From positions 186,001 through 250,000 of the forward strand of contig WHUZ01000018.1 in assembly GCA_015179045.1 (NCBI GenBank): a stretch of 64,000 bases of DNA, given 5' to 3'. The position numbers and the translations under genes are program-made. Origin of the DNA: Kalaharituber pfeilii. Taxonomy: Eukaryota > Ascomycota > Pezizomycetes > Pezizales > Pezizaceae. Position 1 is the first letter of the stretch; each line of letters starts with the position of its first letter. The notes beneath the pieces were generated by a model, which was not told the DNA's origin, searched no databases, and saw nothing but the letters and a program-made list of their open reading frames with translations. Shown piece by piece: positions 22,511-33,558 of this stretch.

Positions 22511-24386
22511 ATGAGTCCATAGAGGTTCAGAAATATGTCCTGATAGCTCAATAATACTAGCATGCGCACTGCGACTGCTGGTTAAGGTGTAAAGGGCCAA
22601 CTGCGAATGAGCACCCATTATACAGCACATGCAATATGCGTGTAATGTGCATGCAACATGTGACAGCAGTAAATGCGCTTCCATCGTGAAGGCAATATGC
22701 GCTGCAAGGAAGAACTAGTAAGCATTGCTAGTTAAGTGTCTTTTTCACCCGGTGAAGGTTAATTCTTACAGATAGTATTGACATATTGACTCAGGCAATG
22801 AATCCAAGAGGCCAGGCCGGGCCGTAAGGGCCGCCTGGACCGGTCCAGGCCAACCAGGCCATTTACGTAAATTCAAGGGATTTTAGAATTTAACCCAGGT
22901 GAAATAGATTTTAATAATCCTGGATATTTGCACTATCAGTAATTCACAGTCGCCCATTAGGTATCTTCATCGAAGAATTGAACCGACTCTCAGCACAAAT
23001 ACTAGAGTCTAAAATTCATAAACCAATTTTTTTACCTATGCTTTTCAAATTTCGATACAGTAAACTATAATTCTCTTAGCGAAAAATCCTAGAAAAATTA
23101 CTAGATACGCTATAGGTATTTCTCTTGTATTTCAATAAAATTTTGAGACATCCGAAATCCTCTGCCATTCTCCATACAATTATAGGAATGCCTTGATGCC
23201 AAGGATGCTAGTTTTGGTGGTTGTATTGCCACATAGAGTATCCAAGCATCCATAGCAAGCACGTTTCAACCTGATCTCTTGCCACATTCAAAACTCAACA
23301 GTTTTAATCAAATGCCACTCTATGGGTTTTTGACTGATTGGAATGATTGATAAAGAATTAGAAAGCTAAAAGTATATAGTTTTTCATACCTTATCATTCA
23401 TTAGAATTACTTATGTATATGACTCAAAATTCATAACATAAAATAATGTAAAATTTTTGCTGCATGTTTAATCTCTTCATTTTTAAAAATTGTATCTTAT
23501 TCAGGTTTAGTGCCAGGGCTCTTGTACTTCTGTTGGTTTTTTCTTTTTTTTTTGTTAAATATTATTACTCGCATGCCGCCTTGTGGGCTATGCCGAGGAC
23601 TTCTCTTAGTTGTAAAATGCATATGCCAACAAGTTACATGTTCAAAGCATTGTTATAAAAGCAATACGGGAATTGCACTAATCAGATGAAGGAGAGCGAT
23701 GATCTTGATGTATGGTATTATTGTTATCTCTGAGATGGTTATGATAGCTTACTATGACCTTAGGTCACAAGCAAGTATATAGATATATATAGGTACCTCC
23801 AGGTACATTCATGTCCCTGACCAAACTGGATGTTCGTGGCTAGACTAGTTTATTCAGGAATCAGTCGGTTCGCGACTAACAAGGTTCCTGGCCAGGCTAG
23901 AATAGAAATACATATAGCATATCTAGTAATTGTTCTAGGATTTTTCGACAAGAGAAATATAGTTTACTGTATAGAAATTTGAAAAGTATAGTAAAAAAAA
24001 TTGGTTATGAATATTAAACTCTACTGTAGTTTTGGGCTGAGAGTAGCAAGGTACTAGTAGCCAGTAGTGCTTTACCGTAGCAATATGACAGTGGTGAAGG
24101 GGCAATATAGTGGCGAGAAGTAGCAACTTATGTAGCAACGCAGCAGTGGTAACGGGACAGTGCTTGCAAGCAGTAACTGGCAGAAGTATGGAGGTACCTA
24201 CCAGTACTTGTGCTGAGGGCATTGGTCCAGTCAGTTCATGAATAGGCTAGTTTATTCAGGAATCAGTTGGTTCGTGAACTAGCAAGGTTCCTGGCTAGGC
24301 TAGAACATCTCTCTATTTTCTACAGGTTATGAGCCCGGATTGTGCAAATCAGTCCACCGCATTCAAGTCGCATTCTTTGTTGCATC
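22511..24386. other. Gene-poor, AT-rich stretch with small repeats
   Basis: No gene is seen. It contains a GC-rich palindromic patch at 22808-22862 (GGCCGGGCCGTAAGGGCC and GGACCGGTCC), an AT-rich block 22860-23470, a type A micro-retroposon (23535-23598), and a direct repeat of about 75 bp (23840-23905 and 24242-24304, sharing TTTATTCAGGAATCAGT and AGCAAGGTTCCTGGC). Confidence 0.5.
23535..23598 (-). mobile_element. Type A micro-retroposon, 64 bp
   Basis: T-rich tail, ATTATTACTCGCATGCCGCC, GGGCTATGCCGAGG; flanked by ACTTCTGTT / ACTTCTCTT (23526-23534 and 23599-23607, one mismatch). Confidence 0.75.
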
Positions 24387-24388
24387 TA

Positions 24389-24787
24389 CAGTAGACTCTC
24401 GATACTAGCATGTCCGACATAAGAATATATTTGATATAAGATTGTTACCCCGCCCATCATACAAAAGAAGAGTATATTGGATATAAGGAGTATTCCTAAC
24501 TTTGCTGCTTAGTCACCATATATATCCTTATATTGAGTGGAGACTAGGCCTATTAGAGTAAGCTTATTGATAAGAAATCACCCCACTTGTAAAGTTACGG
24601 CAATTCCGGACCTTTTCCTGTACTTAGTTCTATATAAGAATATAACGCCCTGCCATGGTGAACAGCTGCAAGCAGGGTGACGTGAGAGGAAAAAATATAT
24701 ATATATATATATAAGAATATATTTGATATAAGAATATAACCCCCCCCCTCCCCTGCCCGATGACATTCTTATATAGAGAGTCTACTG
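24389..24787. mobile_element. Pogo-like MITE with TA duplication
   Basis: The ends are inverted copies: CAGTAGACTCTCGATA at 24389 and its complement GAGAGTCTACTG ending at 24787, each next to TA (24387-24388 and 24788-24789). The CAGTAGACTCTC terminus is typical of pogo-like elements of the Tc1/mariner superfamily. The interior has repeated ATAAGAATATATTTGATATA, no coding, and hosts a type B micro-retroposon. Confidence 0.82.
24645..24710 (+). mobile_element. Type B micro-retroposon nested in the MITE
   Basis: CGCCCTGCCATGGTGAACAG, CTGCAAGCAGGGTGACGTGA and an A-tail that has become (AT)n. It is flanked by ATAAGAATATA (24634-24644 and 24711-24721), which is also a native motif of the host MITE, so the duplication is slightly ambiguous. 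Confidence 0.72.
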
Positions 24788-25191
24788 TACTTTTATCGCA
24801 CTTACCGCTCACTAATCGCGTTTCTGCGCATCAATTATCTACTGTACCGTCCACAGTATGCATTCACCGCATTTACTCTTTACCATATCCACCATCCTCG
24901 ATATCCAGAAGTCGAAGTCAAGCTTTCTACAATGTCTACCTTTACCACTATCATTATCTCCTACGACAAGCATGGCCAAGGCCCATTGCTCACAGCCTCG
25001 AATTATCAGCAATGAAGTATTGCAATCAAGTACATTCTCACAGCCAGTATTCCCAACCGGCCAGGCCTGAAACCGCCTGGGGCGGCCCCGGCGGAGCTGC
25101 TGATGGCCTGGACCGGCTTGAAACATGCAGGCCGATTCAGGCATACCAGTTCATGCAAGTACTAATAGCATTACCAGTTGAGCCTGTGTGC

Positions 25192-25193
<2 letters not shown>

Positions 25194-25227
<34 letters not shown>

Positions 25228-25561
25228 TCACATTACCCCGCTTGCAGCGCTAAGCCATGGCAGGGTCCCTGGGCAAGCCCTTATAGCCCGGAGACAGGCT
25301 AAACGAAAATTTCTATCTACATGACGTCACCTCCCCCTCTCCGCCCCCCGCCCCCCACCGCTACAACTTTACTCCAGAAAAGAACCTCTCCAGCTCATCC
25401 CATTCCCCGCCGTCCGCTTCCACTTCTTTTCCATGTCTCCCTATTCTCTCAACTCCTCCGGACGAAGTTCCCGCTGTCTGCACTAGAAAGCTAGGTGCTC
25501 CCCAGTCTGAACTCCCCCGCGGGCTAAAAGAAAATTCTTGACTACATTAGGTCCCCCCCCC
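25194..25561 (-). mobile_element. LINE B 3' fragment, 368 bp
   Basis: T tail, AATCACATTACCCCGCTTGC, GCGCTAAGCCATGGCAGGG, then the LINE B 3' UTR and the ORF end, truncated near 25561. It is flanked by the 15-bp duplication TGAGCCTGTGTGCTT (25179-25193 and 25562-25576). Confidence 0.9.
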
Positions 25562-25792
25562 TGAGCCTGTGTGCTTAAGGAGTTATTTCATTACAGAGTT
25601 CAGTTCACTTTGATTCCCATTCCGATCATCTACTACTATAAAGAGGTGGGTACCTTTCGGATCTAACTCACACTTTCTGCCCTAGCAGAGTACACTATAA
25701 TCTCCTTCCACTTTTCGAAGTCAACATCTGCCCAATTTCACTCTCTCTGTTTCGCACCTACAGTACATCTACTCTGGGAAACTAACCCAAGG

Positions 25793-25856
25793 TTTTTTTT
25801 TTTTTTTTTTTTTTAAATCACATAACCCCGCTTACAGCGCCAAGCCATGGCAGGGT
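25793..25856 (-). mobile_element. Type B micro-retroposon, 64 bp
   Basis: Poly-T, AAATCACATAACCCCGCTTA, CAGCGCCAAGCCATGGCAGGG in two pieces, flanked by a perfect 12-bp duplication ACTAACCCAAGG (25781-25792 and 25857-25868). Confidence 0.9.
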
Positions 25857-25989
25857 ACTAACCCAAGGTTATCATCACAACTTTACATGTTAAGCACAGT
25901 TGCAAGATGACCTCGTGTTCGCTGTACTACAATGGAAATTACTCAATTCAGTCAATCCTTAATAGAGGTATGCCAAGACTGTACTTCAG

Positions 25990-27700
25990 CTGTTAATTGG
26001 TTCTAGTTTCTGCGGATGTACATATCCTCCCACCTCCCTCTTCTCCTTCCTCCAGGCCTTTATCCTCTGGCGCACCCCACTCCTGGTAGCCACCTTCCTC
26101 CACTTCTTCGCCGTCCCCTCCTTTGCCTGCTCGTTCGCCTTCTCATTCCCTGCAATTCCGATGTGAGCCTTGACCCACAGCAGTTTTGCACTCCCCCCCT
26201 TCCTCCTCCTCCTCGCGACTGCATCCACCACCCTTCTCACGTCCTCCGTTTTTCCCTTTCCCTCTCTGCTCGCCTTCTGAATCGCCATAATGGCGGCTTC
26301 AGAGTCCAGACAGATTAGGACTGGCACCTGCTCTCCTACACTCTCCAGGGCTCTTCTCATCCCGCTCACCTCCCTATCAAAAACCGTCGCCGTGCTTCCG
26401 ACCACTTCTGCTACTACTGCCCACCTCCCCTACACTCTTGCTCCCACCTTACTCTCCTCGACCTTGCTGCCATCCGAGAAGAGGGATCGCCCCCCCTCTT
26501 CCGTCCTCTTCAATCGAGGTTTCCCACTCCTCTCTCCCCCCCTTCTTCCTCCCCAACCTCTCTGCGATCTCTACCTACACCTTCTTATTCCCCCCCCCCC
26601 CCCCCCCCCCCCCCCACGAGATCCCCTCCTCCTCCTCTGAGAATCTCCCCCACTGGCCCTTCCAGTGGTCCAGGACTGTTTCATACCCATCCTTCTCTCC
26701 CAGTGCCCACTGCACTCCCCAATCTCTCCAGTTTCTTGCCTCCTCCTTTCCCTCCTCACCTCCTTTCTGGAAATCCTCGGTACATAGCTCCGCAAGCTCT
26801 GACGGTGATTTCACCTCCCGGGCGATTGCCCTCGCTTGGGCCCCGTCCAGGACTGTCTCCACATCCTCCACCCCGTATACTGCACTTACCCCCTCCACTC
26901 CCGCCCCCCTTCCTCCACCAGCCGCCTTCTTCAGCACTTGGAGCTGGACTCTCTCCATCTCCTTCCACTCCTTCTGGCCTCTCCACGTGATCTCGCTACC
27001 CCACATTGCCACCGCCCTAACCATCCCCGTATACACCTGCCTCCAGCTCTGCGGTGACATCCCCCAATCTCTATTCCCCAGCCCCGCCAGCGCTCCTGCC
27101 AGCCTTCTCGCCCTTCCCACCCTGTTCCTCCAGTGTGCATTGAATGTCAGATTCTCATCAAAAATGACCTCCAGCCACTTCAACTGCTCCCTCTCCTTCC
27201 TCTACTACTTCCCCGACCCGAATGTTATCATCTCCTACTTCGACTCCTCTAGCGGTATCTGATCTTCTTGTGCCACCTCTGCCATCACTCTCCTCACCCT
27301 CTCTCGCCGCCGCCCCATGTCCCAATAACCATGCCAATCCAGAATTGTCCCAGCTAAATCGTCCACGTATGACGGCACCTCCACCTTCACTCCCATCGCT
27401 ACCCTCCTAATCCTCTCCTCCATCTTTTCTATGGTCGAGGCCATGAAGATCAAGAAGATGACCGGTGAAAGCAGTGAACCCTGCGGGACCCCCACGTTCG
27501 ACCTGCCCCTCCCTTTCTCCTTTTCGTCCCACCATACCCTGAACTCTCTTCTGCCCATAAACTCCTCCAGCCACTTCCTCTTCCTCCGCACCTCCGCACT
27601 CCCCCTCTCCTCTATCCTTCTCATCACTACCTCCCTTCCTATGATATTAATGCCCCCTTTAACATCTGCTGTCACCCACGCTGCCCTCCCCCCCTGTTAG
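25990..27700 (-). mobile_element. LINE B fragment lacking its 3' end
   Basis: On the minus strand the RT palm (KGRGRSNVGVPQGS, SYVDDLAGTILDWHGYWDMG; 27235-27675), RT thumb (MKWLEVIFDENLTFNAHW...; 26575-27183) and RNase H (LICLDSEAAIMAIQKA, LLWVKAHIGIAGNEKA; 25986-26405) are in order but in different frames. Unlike the other LINE B copies it stops inside ORF2 (about 25990) with no hairpin or tail, so it has lost its 3' end or arose by an internal event. A run of about 26 C occurs at 26590-26616, which interrupts the link between the thumb and RNase H. It is inactive. Confidence 0.85.
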
Positions 27701-29431
27701 CTGTATAACATACCTTGGCAATGGAGCTTGAGGAAGTGAAAGACCTATACATCATTCTGTCAAGTCAAATATCTTCCTCCATAGTACCTGCATCCATTCT
27801 GAACCCCGCCTTGCTAGATACAGATATGATGCAGTATATACCTATGATTTAATGATTGCTGTTAAGTCCTGTCCTAAATTGAAACTGAGGGTGTTTCGAC
27901 ACTTAGTTGGATGTGAGTTTTGAAGCTGTTTGAGAGTTTATCAGGAGAAAGAAACAGTTTCTGCAAGATTGCCTGTGATGGTGAACTCCTTGTCCTGTGT
28001 GATATTGTTGCTGTGCTTGGTAGAAAGTGTTTTTTTTGACCTCTATTATACCTAGGTACGTTCTAGCTGTAAAGTAGTCGAGTGGGTTTCTCAGGCACAG
28101 AGGGATTCAACTTTTATTGGGCCTGCCCAGACTCTTTCATACTGGCGTTTAGGTTAACTACTTAATACTCCCCACTCACTGAAATAAAGTTGGTAAAGTC
28201 CATCGCATCTGGTTAAAAAGCTTGGTAGGAATTAACGGAGGGAGTCGTGGGGGGAGGATGAGATATTTCAACAGTGCCTTGGTAAAAAATAAAAATAGGT
28301 CATGATGGAAGGAGAAGGCGTAAGATTGTAGGGGGTGGTGTGTCGTAGCTGGTATTGGGACGTGGGTATGAGGGTAACTCGGCCGCGCCGAATCTCCTAA
28401 GGAGAAGCAAGATTGGGTCGTTCGCGGAAGATTATAGAACATGTGTGAACTACATACATTAGGTATATGTGATTGTAAGGGATATTCCCCGTGGCTGTAG
28501 TCTCGTGCCAAGACGCTGACCTGAACCATGGCCCCCATGAGGTGAGTAAAGTATATTATCAACTGCCCCCCAGCCTACCCACCTTGTGCGAGAGACTTTT
28601 TTTCTTCTCTTAAATATGCATGTGTGTGTGGGTGTGTACAGGGAATCTGTAAGCTCCAGCCACCTTCCGTCGGAGTTTCGTCAGGTACTTTCAAGCGGGG
28701 GGTATGTGGTGATTCTTTTTTTTTTTTTTTTCCTTCCTGTTTTGTTTGTCTTTGTTGATTGTTTTGATTTGTGCATGGGCAGCGGCGGTGGGAATGGTGA
28801 GTGAAGGTGGATGGTGTGGTCCAGTGCTGCTGTGTAATAGGGTGATAAGGTTGATGAGATGGATCATGGGAGGATGGGTAAAGTGGTAGGGAGAGGGTAC
28901 ATAAATACATATCTTTAAACAAAGTCAAGTCATAGCATAGGAGGGTTTGCATTGTCAGAGTGGGTGGTCATACGGAGGAGGGAAGAGAGGAAATGTGGGA
29001 AGGAGGCAGAAGATGGGAGACGGAGGATAAGCCTGTGTGCAAAGTTTGATGTTCTATTCCCAAATTTGTATCACATGTATTGAATTTCACAAATTTAACC
29101 CCACCGTCCTCTCCCTCGACAGTTTGGTGCCTTAGGACAATTCACGATATATATACCCACCCTAATTCATGCTTCATCGGCCACCATTTCATCTCCACGC
29201 CCGTTCCCAAACCTAGCTTCAGCTTCAATTCAACCCACTTCCACCATCTCTCTCCCTTCTCAGCTCCTCAATCTTCTCCATGCACTTATGAACTCGTCGT
29301 ATTGGCACTTTTCGTAACTGTGCCTCTCGTCCTAATGTGGGTTATTAGCCCCAGGTCATCCCTGCCGGGGAAACAATGGGGATAAAATAAAACTTAAACG
29401 TAACATACACTTGCACGGCAGATAGTACTCC
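27701..29431. other. No gene recognised
   Basis: No gene is supported. A CA/GT-rich G-tract region spans about 28590-28990, with a T-run at 28718-28735 that has no LINE hairpin beside it, so it is not a retroposon tail. Confidence 0.35.
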
Positions 29432-29436
29432 TTGAA

Positions 29437-29670
29437 ATGGCACCTGTTCAGCGGGACGAGCAGTCTATGGCCAGAGTTTTAAAGACTAGTTTCATAGGAA
29501 AGCAGCTAGCGTATTGCACTACGCCGATGTGCTATAGTATTTCAGCTGATGCGAGTTCCACTGTAGGCTTTGATTGGCAAATACATCAAGCAGCGTGTCG
29601 AAACATGACATCCGCCACCCGTGTTCGAGCTATCACCTTACATCCGCTACCCATATGTTGCTGTTACTAA
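29437..29670 (+). CDS. Small protein, paralogue of 40340-40531
   Basis: An open frame for 77 residues. The first 55 or so are unremarkable, but the end, CRNMTSATRVRAITLHPLPI followed by CCCY and stop, is nearly identical to a frame at 40340-40531 (CQNMTPATRVRAITLHPGP). Before a micro-retroposon hit that second copy it also continued to CCCY. Upstream the two proteins are only loosely alike, with a shared Ser-Ala and a Trp-x-Cys pattern. Both copies are followed by GTTACTAATAGATA in the same orientation. Function is unknown, and it may be the last exon of a longer gene. Confidence 0.4.
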   Translation: MAPVQRDEQSMARVLKTSFIGKQLAYCTTPMCYSISADASSTVGFDWQIHQAACRNMTSATRVRAITLHPLPICCCY

Positions 29671-29731
29671 TAGATACGTTCTTTCTGTTACTGTTACTAA
29701 TAGATAGTTCCTTCTGACTGCTGTTTCATCT

Positions 29732-32700
29732 GTTTATTTTTTTTTATTTTTTTTTTTTTAAATCACATAACCCCGCTTGTAGCACTAAGCCATGGCAGGG
29801 TCCCTGGGCAAGCCCTCATAGCCCGGAGACAGGCTAAACTAACTCTCTACGTACATGGCCCCCACGCGCCGTCGCCCCCGCTCCCCTAGCTTCTAGAACT
29901 TGACCCCGCGCGCTCCCCTACCTTCTAGAACTTGACCCCAGCGAAGAAATTCTCTAAAACGTCATACTCCTCCCCATTCTCCGCCTTCTTTTCCAATCCT
30001 TTCCCATGTCGCTCCACTTCTCAAAACCTTCTGGGCGGTTCTCCTGGCTTCTGCATCGGAAAGCGAGATGCTCCCCCGTTTGCACCTCCCCACACCTGCA
30101 CCTATCCGATTCCGCCACCCCTAGCTTCTTCAACCACCTAGCACACCTTCCTCGCTCCAGTCGCAATGCAGTGAAGTTTGATGTCGCCACCCTACTCCAC
30201 TCCATGACCTTTCCTCCTCCAAAGCCCTCCACTTCTCTCTTCTCCTTCCTCCACGCCTTCACCCTCTGGCGCACCCCACTTCCGGTGGCCACCTCCTTCC
30301 CCTGCATCACCGTCCCCTTCTTCGCCCACTCATCCGCCTTCTCATTTCCTGCAATCCCAATGTGAGCCTTAACCCACATCAGTTTCGCATTACCCCCCTT
30401 CCTCTTCCTCCTTGCCACCGCATCCACTACCCTCCTCACGTCCTCCGTATTCCCCTTCCCCTCTCTGCCTGCCTTCTTAACCGCCATGACGGCAGCTTCT
30501 GAATCCAGACAGATCAGGACCGGTACCTCCTCCGGCACACTCTCCAAGGCTCTTCTTACTCCCCTCACCTCCCCGTCGAACACTGTCGCTGTCCTTCCCA
30601 CCACCTCCGCAACCACTGCAGATCTCCCCCATACACCCGCCCCCACCTTGCTGTCCTCGATCTTGCTGCCGTCGGAGAAAAGGACTGCCCTTTTTCTTCC
30701 GGCTTCCCCGATCGCGGCTTCCCACTCCCCCTCGTCTCCACTTCTCCTTTCCGCCTCTCCACCACTTCCACCTCCACCTTCTCACACCCCCCTCCCCACG
30801 AGATCTCCTCCCCCTCCTCCGAGAACCTCGCCCACTGACCTTGCCAGCGGTCCAGCACTGCTTCATACCCCTCATTCTCGACCACCGCCCACTGCACCCC
30901 CCAGTCTCTCCAGTTTCTCGCCTCCTCCTCTCTCTCCTCACTCCCTCCGAAGTCGCCCGTGCAAAGCTCCGCCAGCTCTGACGGCGCCTCCACCTCCCGG
31001 ACGATCGCCCTCGCTTGCGCGCCATCCAGGACCGTCTCCACGTCCTCCACTCCACACACCGCACTCACCCCTCCTACCCCCGCTCCTCTCCCTCCTCCAG
31101 CCGCCTTCTTCAACACCTGCAGCTGGACTCTCTCCATCTCCTTCCTCCATTCCTTCTGTCCCCTCCACCCGATCTCGCTTCCCCACATTGCAACCGCCCT
31201 CACCATCCCCGTGTAGGCTTGCCTCCAGCTGCGTGGAGACATCCCCCAGTTCCGGTTGCGCAGTCCCGAGAGAGCCCCCGCCAGCCTCCGCGCTCGGCTC
31301 AGCCTGTTTCGCCAATGTGCGCCAAAGGTCAAGTTCTCATCGAAGATGACCCCTAACCACTTTAGCATCTCCCCCTCTTTCTTCCACCTCCTTCCCACCC
31401 CGAAGGTTATCATCTCCCACTTCGACTCCTCCAGCGGGATCTGGTCTTCCTCCGCCACCTCGCCATCGCCACCTTCACCTTCTCCCTGAGCCGCCCCATA
31501 TCCCAGTACCCGTGCCAGTCTAGGATCGTTGCTGCCAGGTCGTCAACATACGATGGCACTTCTACCTCCGCCCCCATCGCCACCCCCCTCAGCCTTCTCT
31601 CCATCTTCTCAATGGTGGGTGCCATGAAGATGAGGAAGATGACCGGTGACAGTGGTGACCCTTGCAGAACCCCCACGTTCGACCTGCCCCTCCCTTTCTC
31701 CTCGCCGTCCCACCACACTCCGAACTCCCTGCCTCCCATAAACTCCTCCAGCCACCTCCGCTTCTTTCTCACCCCCTCGCTCCCCCTCTCCTCAATCCTT
31801 CTCAGGACCACCTCCTTCCTCACGATGTTAAAGCCTCCTTTAACATCCGCCGTCACCCACGCTGCTCTCCCCCCCCTGTGCAGGCACCTCTGCACCTTTG
31901 TTACCGCCCTCGCCATCGCCTGGATCGCATTCCTCCCCTTGCGTGCTCCTAGCTGGAGCCTGTGGAAGAGTCGGTCTTCTTTCTGTAGCCTGCTGGCCAT
32001 GACTTTCTCCCCGATCTTCCCGATACAGTTAATCAGGTTGATTGGCCTCCACGCTTTCGCTGTCTTGATGTCCTTGCCCGGCTTCGGTATCATGACGACC
32101 CTCATCTCTCTCCACTCCGCTGGGGTCCTGTTCCGGATCCAGTTTTCGGCGATCTCCCTCACTAACTCATCCCCGATGGGAGTCTTCAGGGCAGCTTTGA
32201 TCAATCGGTATCCGATTCCGTCGGGTCCCGGTGCCGAATTGTTTTTGGTGCCCTGCAACGCAGCCCTCACTTCTCCTTCTAATCTCTCCCTCTCCCTCTC
32301 ATCCCCCTCCTCCTCCGCTTCCCCCTCCCCCACCTCCTCCCCCGCCTCTGCCTCCCCTTCTTCCCTCCACGCAAAATTCCTCTCCACCAGCGCCCTCACC
32401 TTCTCTCCGTCCCCCTCCAACTCCCTCCCCTCCTCATCTTTCAACCTTCCCATCCTCTCCTTTCCTCCGAAAGGGTCCTTCGCCACCCTCACCACCCTCC
32501 ATGGGTCGCTATACCCTTCCTCTTCTACGAACTCCCTCCAGCACTTCTTCTTCTCCTCCCGGATCTTCCACTTCATCCTTTGCACCGCCGCCTTCCAACC
32601 CCTCACCCTCTCCCCCTCCGTCAACCTCGCTCTGGCCCCTATCCCCCCCCGTGCCAGCCTGTTGACTTCTTTCCTCATCTCCTCTATCTCTTCCGTCCAC

Positions 32701-32775
32701 CACCTCTTGCTCCTCCCCCCCACTCTCACCTCTTTCTCTAGGGACCTCTTCCACCTTTTCAGCCTCTCGTTGGTT
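29732..32775 (-). mobile_element. LINE B, longest copy, 5'-truncated
   Basis: Tad-like LINE on the minus strand. ORF2 parts: 31410-32729 starts after the (missing) endonuclease with a basic/acidic linker and carries the RT core (NNSAPGPDGIGYRLIK, RPINLINCIGKIGEKVMA, VTADVKGGFN, LQGSPLSPVIF, catalytic SYVDDLAATI); 30565-31458 has the thumb (MLKWLGVIFDENLTFGAHW); 29954-30646 has RNase H (LICLDSEAAVMAVKKA, LMWVKAHIGIAGNEKADEWA) and a C-terminal Cys/His knuckle (CRCGEVQTGEHLAFRC). Frame shifts near 31455 and 30690 break it. The 3' UTR holds a duplicated GGGGTCAAGTTCTAGAAGG and ends in the type B hairpin and A-tail (29732-29800). I could not settle the target-site duplication. Confidence 0.9.
31410..32729 (-). 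pseudogene. LINE B reverse transcriptase segment
   Basis: A 439-codon open frame with the reverse transcriptase fingers and palm. The catalytic Asp pair is in SYVDDLAATI at about residue 395, and the first catalytic Asp is in VTADVKGGFN. The frame loses the thumb at its C-terminus by a shift near 31455, where VAMARWRRKT replaces the family VMAEVAQEDQ. The frame read on the opposite strand (31612-32808) is a shadow. Confidence 0.8.
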
Positions 32776-32824
32776 GCTGTTCTATTCTTTCATTTAACCT
32801 ATCCATGATCTACATTTCGTTGCC

Positions 32825-33026
32825 CTAATGCACATCGGCTTCGGAAAAGAGAGAAGATTTCTATCGACTATCATACATGTGAAAGAAAAGGAATGCAAGC
32901 AATATGACTCAGCGCCATCTGACTGTTGGTTTCGAGGGTTGCGGAAAAAAAGGCCTAGGGGTTTCCAACCCCCTGTGCCCTTGGCATGCCGAAGGGGCAT
33001 GCCGAAGGGCACGCCGAAGGACCCCC
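32825..33026 (-). repeat. Split direct repeat B2
   Basis: 202 bp starting CTAATGCACATCGGCTTCGG on the + strand, identical by eye to B1 (33339-33540). It contains a doubled GGCATGCCGAAGGGGCATGC motif. Confidence 0.9.
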
Positions 33027-33078
33027 CAGTCTCTCCCTCGCGGAGGTTCGAGTAGCTGGGGTTACGGGGTCGGTGGGT

Positions 33079-33338
33079 GGGTGACTTCTGCGATTTCGTA
33101 TGGCTTGCGAATCGCAGCGGCTTGAGGAGGGAATGCAAGGCCTCTCCTCCCTCTCTATATAGCACGAGGGCAGCACGTGACCATCTCCCTGTGACTTCCC
33201 GAATGGGAAGACCTCTTCTCGTGGCTTGGTGGCGACCGTGGAGGCTCTGTTGGTGGCTTGTTGGTGGCTCGGTCACGGGCCTCCGGGCCAGGGTCGCTGT
33301 CAAGCCTCGTCCATTAGCCTGCGGCCTAACCGCCAAAT
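33079..33338 (-). repeat. Split direct repeat A2
   Basis: 260 bp from GGGTGACTTCTGCGATTTCG to AACCGCCAAAT on the + strand, identical by eye to A1 (37431-37690). It directly adjoins B1 on one side and lies 52 bp from B2 on the other. Confidence 0.9.
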
Positions 33339-33540
33339 CTAATGCACATCGGCTTCGGAAAAGAGAGAAGATTTCTATCGACTATCATACATGTGAAAGA
33401 AAAGGAATGCAAGCAATATGACTCAGCGCCATCTGACTGTTGGTTTCGAGGGTTGCGGAAAAAAAGGCCTAGGGGTTTCCAACCCCCTGTGCCCTTGGCA
33501 TGCCGAAGGGGCATGCCGAAGGGCACGCCGAAGGACCCCC
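33339..33540 (-). repeat. Split direct repeat B1
   Basis: 202 bp, the internal partner of B2, just 3' of the recombinase stop codon (33559). Confidence 0.9.
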
Positions 33541-33558
33541 AAAAGGCCCCAAACGGGC

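Noticed and set aside
28715..28740. T-run at 28718-28735 as a retroposon tail
   Set aside because: No LINE hairpin or target-site duplication adjoins it.
31612..32808. A 398-codon open frame on the + strand
   Set aside because: It is Ser/Pro/Leu-rich and lies exactly opposite the LINE B reverse transcriptase; it is a shadow of that GC-skewed coding strand. The same holds for 30486-31349 and 26438-27262.
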